A stretch of 64,000 bases of DNA, from the NCBI RefSeq assembly GCF_017573465.1, contig NZ_JAGEPF010000001.1, forward strand, positions 310,001 through 374,000, given 5' to 3'. The stretch is from Actinomadura violacea (GTDB lineage Bacteria > Actinomycetota > Actinomycetes > Streptosporangiales > Streptosporangiaceae). Position 1 is the stretch's first letter; every line of letters begins with the position of its first letter. A program made the translations under genes and the position numbers. The notes beneath the pieces were generated by a model. That model ran no database searches and was not told the DNA's origin. It worked only from the letters and a program-made list of their open reading frames with translations. This document shows, piece after piece, positions 17,739 to 25,379 of this stretch.

Positions 17739-19645
17739 CGGGCGGGCCCGGGCGCGGCGGCCTGCGGGACAGGGTCACCGGGCGGTTCGCCGGGTTCCGC
17801 GGCGAAGACGGCACGGTATCCGGGGTCGGTCCACAGCTCGGCGTGCGGCGCGACCGCGCGGACCCGGCCCGCGTCGAGCCAGGCGACCAGGTCGGCGCGG
17901 GCCGCCGTTGCGGGACGCCGCGCCACCACCAGGCTGGTGCGTCCGGCAAGGACCTCCCGCAACGCCCGCGTCACCCGCATCTCCGTCGCTGTGTCGAGGC
18001 TGCTCGTGGCGTCGTCGAGGACGAGCAGCCGAGCATCCGCCAGCGCCGCGCGGGCCAGCCCGAGCCGCTGCAGCTCGCCGCCCGACATCGGCGCCTCGGC
18101 GAGCGGGGTGCCGTACCCGGCGGGCAGCGCCCGGACGAACCCGTCGGCCGCCGCCGTCCGCGCGGCCCGGCGCACCTCGGCGCGGTCGGCGCCCGGACGC
18201 GCGTACGCGATCATGTCGTGCACGGTCGCGCCGAGCAGCGCGGGCCGCTCGAAGGCGTACGCGACGGCGCGCCGCAGCTCCGGGAGCGCGACGTCCGCGA
18301 CGTCCACGCCGTCGAGCTCGACGCTGCCCTCGTCCGGGTCGACGAGCCGCGCGATCGTCGCCACCAGCATGCTCTTGCCCGACCCGGACGTCCCGACGAC
18401 CGCGACGGCGGTCCGGGGCGGCACCGCGAGGTCGAGGCGGTCGAGCACCGTCCGGCCCCCGACCCGGACGGTGACTCCGCGCAGCCGCAGCGCGCCGGGA
18501 CCCTCCGGCAGCGGCGCCGGCCGCTCGGGCGGCCGGACGGCCGGGACCGCGTCGAGGACCTCCGCGACGCGTCCCGCGCCGACCTCGCAGTTCAGCAGCG
18601 CGACGAAGGTGTCGAACAGCGCCGCCGCGCCGACCGCCAAGGCCGTGTAGGACGCCGCGGCGACGAGTTCGCCCGCCGTCACGTCGCCGGACGCGAGCCG
18701 GAACCCGGCGGCGCCGACGACCATGATCTGCAGCAGCGGCGCGAGCAGCGACAGCCGCCAGCCGACCTGCCCCTGCGCGTCCCACGTCAGCCGCCCGGCC
18801 GCGCCGAGCAGCGGCAGCGGCCGCAGGATCCGCCGGACCTCGCGGGCGGTGGTGCCGGAGGCCCGGATGGTCCGGGCGCCCTGCCGGGCGTCGAGCAGCC
18901 GCGTGCCGATCTCCGCCTGGTGGCGCTGGTAGTCGGCGAACGGCTCGCCGGCCTTCGCGACGAACATCCGCAGCGCGAGGACGGCCGGCGGCACCCCGAG
19001 GGCGAAGACCAGCGCGAGCGTCCAGTCGATGAGGGCGAGCGCGACGACCGCGCCGGCCGTCGTCGCGAGCGCCGCCGCGCCGGACAGCAGCAGGGCCGGG
19101 AACGCGGCCGGCCCGCCCGCGCTCTCGGTGAGCCGGGACAGCACGTCCCCGGCGGGGAAGCGGCGCCGGCCGGGCACGCCGAGCTCAAGGACCCGCTCGA
19201 CGAGGCGGTGCCGGAGCCAGGCGGTGATGCGGCTGCCGCAGTACGTGCCGAGGAGCTCCTCGCCCGCGTCGGCGAGCGCGGCGGTGAGCAGGACGAGCGC
19301 GAGCCCGGCGATCGCGGCGCCGAGGCCCCGGCCGGAGCGGACCGCGTCGATCGCCCGGCCGAGCATGACCGGGGTCGCCAGCATCGCCGCGACGCGGACG
19401 ACCGTGGCGGCCGCGAGCAGGCCCAGGAGCGCGCGGAACCGGCGCACCGCCGCGCGCAGCAGCCGCCGGCCCTCCCGGCGCAGCGCCGCGGGCGCCGCGG
19501 GCGGCCCCGCTTCGGTCTCCGGCTCGGGCACGCGTGTCGGCTCCGTTCTCGCCCGGCGGGCATAGGTCTTCAGCGGGCATGGGGTTCTCGGCGGGCATGG
19601 GTTCTCGGCGGGCATCGGGTTACAGTGGAAAGTGGGTCCGGTCAC
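17735..19645 (-). CDS. ABC exporter half-transporter with degenerate ATPase site (lanthipeptide cluster)
   Basis: 636 residues if begun at GTG 19645 (GGAAGG 7 bp upstream). ATG 19615 and GTG 19531 are in-frame alternatives, because the first start lies inside a strong hairpin. A membrane domain is followed by Walker A GTSGSGKS, signature MSGGELQR, and Walker B LLVLDDATSSLD, where Asp545 replaces the catalytic Glu. The H-loop reads VVARR, with Arg576 in place of His. Such asymmetry is typical of heterodimeric exporters in which one site hydrolyses ATP; the partner at 15978 keeps both residues. Predicted cargo is the lanthipeptide. Confidence 0.85.
   Translation of the reverse strand: MTGPTFHCNPMPAENPCPPRTPCPLKTYARRARTEPTRVPEPETEAGPPAAPAALRREGRRLLRAAVRRFRALLGLLAAATVVRVAAMLATPVMLGRAIDAVRSGRGLGAAIAGLALVLLTAALADAGEELLGTYCGSRITAWLRHRLVERVLELGVPGRRRFPAGDVLSRLTESAGGPAAFPALLLSGAAALATTAGAVVALALIDWTLALVFALGVPPAVLALRMFVAKAGEPFADYQRHQAEIGTRLLDARQGARTIRASGTTAREVRRILRPLPLLGAAGRLTWDAQGQVGWRLSLLAPLLQIMVVGAAGFRLASGDVTAGELVAAASYTALAVGAAALFDTFVALLNCEVGAGRVAEVLDAVPAVRPPERPAPLPEGPGALRLRGVTVRVGGRTVLDRLDLAVPPRTAVAVVGTSGSGKSMLVATIARLVDPDEGSVELDGVDVADVALPELRRAVAYAFERPALLGATVHDMIAYARPGADRAEVRRAARTAAADGFVRALPAGYGTPLAEAPMSGGELQRLGLARAALADARLLVLDDATSSLDTATEMRVTRALREVLAGRTSLVVARRPATAARADLVAWLDAGRVRAVAPHAELWTDPGYRAVFAAEPGEPPGDPVPQAAAPGPAR
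19564..19615 (-). repeat. Three 17/18-bp tandem repeats, each opening with ATG, plus a fourth diverged copy
   Basis: Read on the minus strand, units start at ATG 19615 (17 bp), 19598 (18 bp) and 19580 (17 bp), with a diverged fourth from 19563. The unit is ATGCCCGCCGAGAACCC, with changes in later copies. Because units are 17 or 18 bp, the ATGs fall in different frames and only 19615 is in frame with the ABC gene. None has a clear ribosome binding site. The repeat encodes a Pro/Cys-rich, probably disordered N-terminus. Confidence 0.75.
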
Positions 19646-19675
19646 GGACCGGCCTTCCGGCCGATCCGTGACCGG
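19638..19675 (-). terminator. Strong hairpin between lanthipeptide precursor and exporter genes
   Basis: CCGGTCACGGA (19638-19648) and TCCGTGACCGG (19665-19675) are perfect 11-bp inverted arms, with a further 5-bp inner stem and a 4-base loop. It begins 54 bp after the precursor stop in the direction of transcription. No T-run follows. It probably acts as a partial terminator or 3' stabiliser giving high precursor but lower exporter expression. It also covers the GTG 19645 start candidate. Confidence 0.6.
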
Positions 19676-19729
19676 TGTCAGCGGACGGGGGTCACCTCAG
19701 GCGCCCGGGCCCGCGGAGGGGTGCCGGCA

Positions 19730-19888
19730 TCACGCGCAGGAGATGCCGACGCAGACGGAGTTCAGCAGGGTCAGCAGGCCGGCGCACGCGCACGTGCCGC
19801 TGAGCTGAACGCCCTCGATCTCGATGGGGTCGGTCTCGGGCAGCTCGTGCAGCTCCGCCACGAGGTCGCCCTCGAAGATGTTCTCCAT
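19730..19888 (-). CDS. Class IV lanthipeptide precursor, venezuelin-like (LanA)
   Basis: 52 residues from ATG 19888 with a near-perfect ribosome binding site, GGGAGGTGA, 5 bp upstream. The N-terminal leader contains ELHELPETDP, a helix-prone acidic segment typical of class III/IV leaders. The predicted core starts near GTCACAG and continues LLTLLNSVC to VGISCA. It has Thr32, Thr40, Ser44 and Ser50 as dehydration sites and Cys33, Cys35, Cys46 and Cys51 for rings, at the spacing I recall for venezuelin (VenA). A LanL synthetase two genes upstream confirms the role. The gene starts 5 bp after the protease stop, which supplies part of its RBS, so the two are coupled. Short annotators often miss it. 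Confidence 0.93.
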   Translation of the reverse strand: MENIFEGDLVAELHELPETDPIEIEGVQLSGTCACAGLLTLLNSVCVGISCA

Positions 19889-19893
19889 TCGGT

Positions 19894-21846
19894 TCACCTC
19901 CCTTCGGTGGTCGTCGCCGAGATCCGCTCCGCCGTGAGGCAGAAGCGGACCACCGCCGTCCGGAGGACCGGGGACCATGCCTGGACGACGGCGGTGTGCC
20001 CGTCGTCGGCCTCGATGTAGCCGAGGCCGGTCCCTTCGGTCCTGCCGAGTTCGAGGAGGCGCCGCCGCAGCGCCCGGGAGTGCGCGACGGGGATGACCTC
20101 GTCGCGGGTCCCGTGCGCCAGCAGCAGCGGCGCCGTGAGCGCATCGCACATGCGCAGGACGTCGCGCGCTCCGTCCGTTCCGCCGCCCCCGGCCCGGTTG
20201 AGCCGGGCGACGCGGTCCCGGACGGGGCCGGGTGCGTCGCGGTACAGGCCGTCGGCGGAGGTGAACGGCGCGAGCGCCACGCAGCCCGACCACAGGTCGG
20301 GGCTGTGGCAGGCGGCCAGCAGCGCCAGGAACGCGCCGTAGCTGCCGCCGAGCACGACCGGTTCGGGCAGCCCGGCGTCCCGCCGGGTCCGGACGATGCC
20401 GCGCGCCAGGTGGACGACGTCGTCCAGGTCGGGGCCGCCCCAGTCGCCGATGACCGCGCGCAGGTGCGGCTCGCCGTAGCCGGTGCTGCCGCGCTGGTTG
20501 GGCGCGACCACCGCGATGCCGGCCGCGGCGAGGTGCTGGAAGAGCGGGTCGAACTCGAACCGCCACGCCGACAGCGGGCCGCCGTGCAGCGCCAGCACCA
20601 GGTGCCGCCGCTCGCGCCAGCGCGGGCCGCCGTAGACGACCGCCTCGATCGGCCCCGCCGGGCCCGGCAGCTCGACCAGGTCGGCGGTCCGCCAGTCCGC
20701 CGCGACGTCGGGCGCCCGCCGCACCGGCGCCCAGCCCGCGAGCGGCGGGCAGTGCGCCTCCGCTAGCGCCGCCGTGTGCGCCGTCGCCAGCGTGGGGGGC
20801 AGGTGCGGCGCCGAGAACCGCAGGTGGATGCGGTCGCCCGTCCACGAGGCGGGCGCGCCGGCCAGCCCGGGCGGGACGGCCAGGGGTTCGAGCCGGTCGT
20901 CCGAGAGGGTGTGCACCAGGAGCCGGGACACCGCGCCCGACACCTCGCTCACCAGCAGGCGCGCGCCGGTGTCGTCGAAGGTCAGCGGGACCATGCCGCC
21001 GGCGGGCCGGTTGAGCGCGGCGGGGAACCGGACGCGCCCGCCGCCGGGAGTCCACAGCCCGATCCGCAGGGCGCCGGTCCACTGGGCGCCGGGGAGGCCG
21101 GTGGTCACCGCGAGGGTCCCGGAGCGGCGGTCGCAGGCGACGATCCGGTCGGCGGTCGCCGCCGCCACCGACCAGACCCGCCGCCAGGAGCGTTCGCGCA
21201 GGTCGACGGCGATCCCGTCGGCGCGGTGGTCCGCGGTCGCCTGGTCGAGCGCGAGCGTGCGCCCGTCGTCGAGCCACACGCCGCCCGACAGCGCGCCGGG
21301 GACCTCCATGACCGGTTCGAGCGTCCCGGTGGCGAGCGACAGCTCCCAGATCCGCGACCGGTGCTCGTCCTGCACGGTCACCAGGACGACGGTCTGCGGT
21401 GCGCCGGGGCTCGCCAGCGCGTACCCGGCCAGCATCGACGGGACCCGCCAGGACCGCCCGACGGTCGTGCCGCCGTGCCCGGCCTGCGCCGCGACCACCG
21501 TTCCGTGGCCGGCGGGCGTCCCGTGCGCGTCGACCTCGGCGCGCACCACGAGGAGGCGGCCGTCGTCCAGCGGCAGCGGGCGGCTGTGCCGGTCGACGGG
21601 CTCCCGGAGGCCCGGTCCGGAGGCGACGGTCCCGCCGCCGAACACCCGCCGGGACGGCACGGCGCGGGCGAGGTTCCACCGCTCCAGCGTCACGTCGTCG
21701 TCGACGGCGCTCAGGCAGGCCGCCCACCGGCCGCCGGCGGAGAACGCCAGGCCGAACCGGGTCGGGATCCCCGGCAGGGCGGGCACCGCCGCCTCCGCGG
21801 CGTCGCCCGCGGTGCCGTTCACTGTCCCGTTCACTGTGGCGTTCAC
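19894..21846 (-). CDS. S9 family peptidase (prolyl oligopeptidase-type), probable leader protease
   Basis: 650 residues from GTG 21846, which overlaps the LanL stop (GTGA). A beta-propeller-like N-terminal region of about 400 residues precedes an alpha/beta-hydrolase domain. The catalytic triad is visible: Ser502 in GGSYGAF, Asp582 in HGTRDEVIPV, and His617 in DDGHTAV. The oxyanion region LALHGGPLSAWRFEFDP is present. No signal peptide is seen, so it acts in the cytoplasm. Class III clusters can use prolyl oligopeptidases to trim leaders, and this gene sits between synthetase and precursor, so the same job is inferred here. The leader ELPETDP offers prolines as cut sites. Confidence 0.85.
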   Translation of the reverse strand: MNATVNGTVNGTAGDAAEAAVPALPGIPTRFGLAFSAGGRWAACLSAVDDDVTLERWNLARAVPSRRVFGGGTVASGPGLREPVDRHSRPLPLDDGRLLVVRAEVDAHGTPAGHGTVVAAQAGHGGTTVGRSWRVPSMLAGYALASPGAPQTVVLVTVQDEHRSRIWELSLATGTLEPVMEVPGALSGGVWLDDGRTLALDQATADHRADGIAVDLRERSWRRVWSVAAATADRIVACDRRSGTLAVTTGLPGAQWTGALRIGLWTPGGGRVRFPAALNRPAGGMVPLTFDDTGARLLVSEVSGAVSRLLVHTLSDDRLEPLAVPPGLAGAPASWTGDRIHLRFSAPHLPPTLATAHTAALAEAHCPPLAGWAPVRRAPDVAADWRTADLVELPGPAGPIEAVVYGGPRWRERRHLVLALHGGPLSAWRFEFDPLFQHLAAAGIAVVAPNQRGSTGYGEPHLRAVIGDWGGPDLDDVVHLARGIVRTRRDAGLPEPVVLGGSYGAFLALLAACHSPDLWSGCVALAPFTSADGLYRDAPGPVRDRVARLNRAGGGGTDGARDVLRMCDALTAPLLLAHGTRDEVIPVAHSRALRRRLLELGRTEGTGLGYIEADDGHTAVVQAWSPVLRTAVVRFCLTAERISATTTEGR

Positions 21847-24629
21847 GGGGCGGACCCCCGCACGGCCGTCCCGGCCACCGCGTCCTCGGCCGCACCCTGC
21901 GCGGACGCGGCGTCGGCCATCCAGAGCCGCTCCCCGCCGTACCGCAGCCGGACCAGGAAGGCCAGCACCCCGCTCAGCCCCTCGCCCCAGCTCATCGAGA
22001 CGTCGCCGCGCTCGTCGGGCAGGACGATCCGGCCGTCGCGGTGCGCGCGGCTGGCGATGATGATCCGGGCGAGCCGCCAGGCCGCGGCCCGGTGCCGGGC
22101 GTCGCCGGTGACGTCGGCCATGTCGAGCAGGAAGTCGCCGTTGCCCGCCAGGCCGTGGCACTGCCCGAGCACCGCGCGCCACGACTGGTCGGTCACCGCG
22201 CGGGCGGACAGGTCGGCCGCCCGCACGAACCGCGCGTCGCCGGTGGCGGCGCCCAGCCGGACGAGGAACGTCCCGATCCCGGACGCGCCGTGGCACCAGT
22301 AGGGGGCGGTGGGCGGGTCGCCGGTCCCGGCGCCCCACATCGCCGACCGCGGCGTGATGAACGCAGCGTCCAGCAGGCTCTCCCCGACCCGGACGGCCAG
22401 CTCCCGGTGCTCGGCGCTCCCCGTCGCCTCCGCGCAGGCGAGCAGGAAGTAGCCGACGCCCGCGATGCCGTGCGCGAACCCGTAGTACGACTTGCCCGCG
22501 AGCTTGGACTCCACGTGGGCGGGCGTCCGCCAGACGAGCCCGTCCGGACCCTCCTCGACCGCGGCGGCCAGCGCGTCCGCCGCGGCCTGCGCGCGCTCCG
22601 CGAACGACTTCCGGCCGGTCCGGGCCCACAGGTGCAGGGCGGTCATGCCGATGCCCGCGGTGCCGTGGGTCACGTCGGGGCCGGGGGCGGTGACGGGGAG
22701 CGCCTCCGCCATCGCGGCGGCCTCCTCGGCCAGGGCGTCGTCGCCGAGCGCGAGGCCCGCGTCGAGCAGCGCCCACGCGACGCCGGCCGTCCCGAAGTAG
22801 AGGCCGGACGGCCGCCGGGCGCCGTCCCGCACGCGGTCCAGCATCCAGCGCGCCGCGGTGGCGGACGCGTCCGGCAGGCGCGGGTCGGAGGCGTAGCGCA
22901 TGTACCGCACCAGCGCGCCCAGGCTGCCCGCGGCGCCGTGCTGGACGCAGCACGGGTCGGGCGCGCCGTGCACGCACGACATCGGCCACAGCGCCTGTGC
23001 CGACTCCGGTTCCATGGCCGCGAGCAGCCGCCCGGTGATGCCCCTGACGGCCTGCTCGCACGCCTCTTGCAGCCACTCGTCCGGCCCGGCGTCCTCGTCG
23101 GCCCGGCCCTGCGCCTGGGCGGGGACGGGGGACGGTGCGAACGAGGCCAGGACGGAGCGTGCCCGCGCCGGCGTACAGCGGCGTCCGGGGTCGTCCGCCA
23201 TCAGCTCCACGAGCACCGCCCGCAGGGATTCCGGCAGGTCCAGGCCCTGGGTGCGGGCCGTGAGCCATTCGGTGAGCCGCTGCGTCAGCGGCCGGGGCCG
23301 CGGGCGCTCCTCCATGAAGTAGGGCGGCCCGCCGGTGAGGACGTAGCACAGGGTCGCGCCGAGGCTGTAGTAGTCCGCCGTCGCGTGCGGCGGCGCGCCC
23401 TCGAACTGCTCCGGCGCGCTGAAGGCGGGGGTGCCCGCGCGCAGCGGCGTCTCCTCGCCGTCGCCCGGCACCACGGCCAGCTCCAGGTCGATCAGGACCG
23501 GCGCGCCGTCCGGGCGCACCATGACGTTGTTGGGGTTGAAGTCGCGCAGGACGAGCCCGGTGGCGTGCGCCTCGATCATCAGGTCGGCCAGCCGGCGCGC
23601 CATCTCGAGTGCCGGGGCGAGGTGCGGGCCCCAGCCGGCGTCGCGGATGGAATCGGCCGTCCATTCCCGGAGCGGCGTTCCCGGAATCATCTCCTGTGCG
23701 AGGAACAGGTGCCCGCTCTCGGTGAACAGGCCGCCCGGCCGCGGCGCGATCCCGCGGTGCCGAATGCGTTCGAGCGCGCGGGCCTCCGCCCGCAGCCGGT
23801 CCCGGGTATCGCGGCCTTCCGGATCGGCGGCGACATGCGGCCGTGCTTCCTTGAGCACCACCGCGTCACCGGTGCGGACGTCCACGGCGCGGTAAACGCC
23901 GCCCTTGTTGGTGTGCCGGATCGCGTTCTTGACCGCGAAGCGCCCGCCGATCACGAGGTCCTTTCCGGAACGGCCTTCCGCGCGGGTGACGCGCTGGCCG
24001 TTGTCGGGAAAGGGGCAGGTGGCCCAGGGGGGAGGCGTGTAGCGGCCGATGCGCCGATCCTCGACCGGATTGCCGTCCGGGTCGATGATCATCCACGCGT
24101 AGAATCCGTCATTGGTGAGACGCCGGTCCTCGGTGAAAGCGCCGTAGCGGTAATGCACGAGGCTGTCCGGGGCATAGGGCCGGTCGGAAAGGATGCGCGG
24201 GCCCGGCAGGCCGGCCGTCGCCTCGTGCAGGGCGGCGGCGAGCCGGACGGCCTCGTCATCACTTTCGGGATAGACCGTGATGAACTTGCCCGAATGCCCC
24301 CGCGGCGTGTTGCGCGCGTTCATGGCCGCGACGTAGTCGGTCGTGGCGGCGAACTTGAACGCCGAGCCGGCCCCGAGCAGGATCTCCAGGCAGCGCCCGA
24401 GGATCTCGGGCGCCGCCGCGGGAGTGCCCGTGACGTGCAGTTTCCAGCCCTGCGAGCGGCGGGGCGCCCCGTCCGGAACGGCGGTGCACCACAGGCCGGC
24501 CCGGCCCGTCCGCCACCGCCGCGGGGCGGGCGCCCGCCCGATCGCCGCCGCGAGGAGATCGGTGAGAGCCGTGTCCTCGTCCGCGGCCGCCGGGGCAGCC
24601 GAGAAAACACTGAAATTGAAATCCACCAT
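21843..24629 (-). CDS. Class IV lanthipeptide synthetase LanL (lyase-kinase-cyclase)
   Basis: 928 residues from ATG 24629, chosen for the GGAG 7-10 bp upstream; the frame stays open to 24785. Domain order: phosphoSer/Thr lyase region 1-220 (GWKLHVTGTP, SGKFITVYPES); Ser/Thr kinase about 225-495 with Gly-loop NKGGVYRA, Lys260, catalytic LRDFNPNN (Asp363) and IDLELA (Asp381); and LanC-type cyclase from about 560. The zinc ligands are Cys779 in YWCHGASG and Cys824-His825 in GQCHGLAG. These ligands separate class IV LanL from class III LanKC. It phosphorylates Ser/Thr, eliminates phosphate and closes (methyl)lanthionine rings on the 19730 precursor. Confidence 0.92.
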   Translation of the reverse strand: MVDFNFSVFSAAPAAADEDTALTDLLAAAIGRAPAPRRWRTGRAGLWCTAVPDGAPRRSQGWKLHVTGTPAAAPEILGRCLEILLGAGSAFKFAATTDYVAAMNARNTPRGHSGKFITVYPESDDEAVRLAAALHEATAGLPGPRILSDRPYAPDSLVHYRYGAFTEDRRLTNDGFYAWMIIDPDGNPVEDRRIGRYTPPPWATCPFPDNGQRVTRAEGRSGKDLVIGGRFAVKNAIRHTNKGGVYRAVDVRTGDAVVLKEARPHVAADPEGRDTRDRLRAEARALERIRHRGIAPRPGGLFTESGHLFLAQEMIPGTPLREWTADSIRDAGWGPHLAPALEMARRLADLMIEAHATGLVLRDFNPNNVMVRPDGAPVLIDLELAVVPGDGEETPLRAGTPAFSAPEQFEGAPPHATADYYSLGATLCYVLTGGPPYFMEERPRPRPLTQRLTEWLTARTQGLDLPESLRAVLVELMADDPGRRCTPARARSVLASFAPSPVPAQAQGRADEDAGPDEWLQEACEQAVRGITGRLLAAMEPESAQALWPMSCVHGAPDPCCVQHGAAGSLGALVRYMRYASDPRLPDASATAARWMLDRVRDGARRPSGLYFGTAGVAWALLDAGLALGDDALAEEAAAMAEALPVTAPGPDVTHGTAGIGMTALHLWARTGRKSFAERAQAAADALAAAVEEGPDGLVWRTPAHVESKLAGKSYYGFAHGIAGVGYFLLACAEATGSAEHRELAVRVGESLLDAAFITPRSAMWGAGTGDPPTAPYWCHGASGIGTFLVRLGAATGDARFVRAADLSARAVTDQSWRAVLGQCHGLAGNGDFLLDMADVTGDARHRAAAWRLARIIIASRAHRDGRIVLPDERGDVSMSWGEGLSGVLAFLVRLRYGGERLWMADAASAQGAAEDAVAGTAVRGSAP

Positions 24630-24810
24630 GAGGATCTCCGCTCTCATTGCGCGTTTAGAGTGCCGCCCTACGCACGCAAAGATCGAATGCCGCCTTGATC
24701 GGGTCCGCCTCTTCCGGTGCCGGCCGGGACTTCTCGGCGAACGGGAACACGGTAACCACGGATTCGCGGAGAAATCCAGAGGCACTATTCTAAATCAAGC
24801 CGATCGGTTC

Positions 24811-24822
24811 AGTAGGGAATAT
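24811..24822 (-). promoter_or_regulatory. Partial match to the AT-rich sulfur-operon element
   Basis: On the minus strand this reads ATATTCCCTACT, matching the first 11 bases of the element at 571. It lies about 180 bp upstream of the LanL start, in its presumed promoter region. The match stops after 11-12 bases, so a chance match is possible. Confidence 0.25.
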
Positions 24823-24843
24823 TCTCACTGCGCATTAATCGCC

Positions 24844-24866
24844 GTGACGGGTGTGACCAGAGTGAC
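24844..24866 (-). promoter_or_regulatory. Three GTGAC direct repeats at 9-bp period upstream of the lanthipeptide operon
   Basis: GTGAC occurs at 24844-24848, 24853-24857 and 24862-24866, exactly 9 bp apart (GTCAC when read toward LanL). The array lies 215 bp upstream of the LanL start. Phased direct repeats are typical of activator binding sites. No regulator gene lies within the cluster, so the cognate factor is unknown. Confidence 0.45.
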
Positions 24867-25379
24867 GGCAGAGGCGATCAACTGTCCGCAAGAGGACCCG
24901 TGGCGGGCTTGACCGGGGCCTTTCAGAAACTTTGATCTCAACAAAAAAGTTATGATCGAGTTTCCGTCCGCATCAGGCCGGGCGCCCGGCGAACGGGCAG
25001 CTCGTGGGCCCTTTTGCGACCCACTCGGCGGCGCCGGCGCGGAGATCGGCCCGGCCCGGGCGGGCAATCACGGCGCGGCCGAAAGCAATTCTACTGTCCG
25101 TATTTATCCGGATTGTCCGACTGGAGGCGGGATGCGGGCCGCACGTCCGCCGATATTCCGCTCGCTCACTTCACCTTTCGGAACGATCGAAGGGTTGCGG
25201 AAAGAAGGATGGACCGCGCCAGAAAAGCGGATCCGCTGCACGGCCCGGAGGCCGGCCCGAGACCGGGCCCGCGCCGGATCCCGGGGTCCGTCTCCGGGCC
25301 GGCGCGGCGGCGGCGTCCGGGGCGGGGGCTCGCCGGGGAGTAGATGCGAGTTGGTCGCTACTGCGAAGAGTTTGCAATA

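Larger units (their letters stand above)
24630..25379. other. 750-bp intergenic region between divergent LanL and ABC operons
   Basis: No convincing gene is present; the open frames lack start signals and codon bias. It is AT-richer than its surroundings, especially 24780-24960 and 25085-25200. It holds three GTGAC repeats at 24844-24866, a partial match to the sulfur elements at 24811, and an A-rich stretch at 24939-24948. It must contain promoters for both flanking operons, but I cannot place -10/-35 boxes with confidence. Confidence 0.6.

Noticed and set aside
13983..18650. Very long plus-strand open frame (1555 codons)
   Set aside because: It lies antisense to the MMPL and ABC exporter genes. 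Long antisense frames are an artefact of high third-position GC; the product has no family motifs.
19894..23664. Single 1256-residue minus-strand frame covering protease and half of LanL
   Set aside because: The first 600 codons read LanL in the wrong frame. The protease starts at the GTG 21846 that overlaps the LanL stop.
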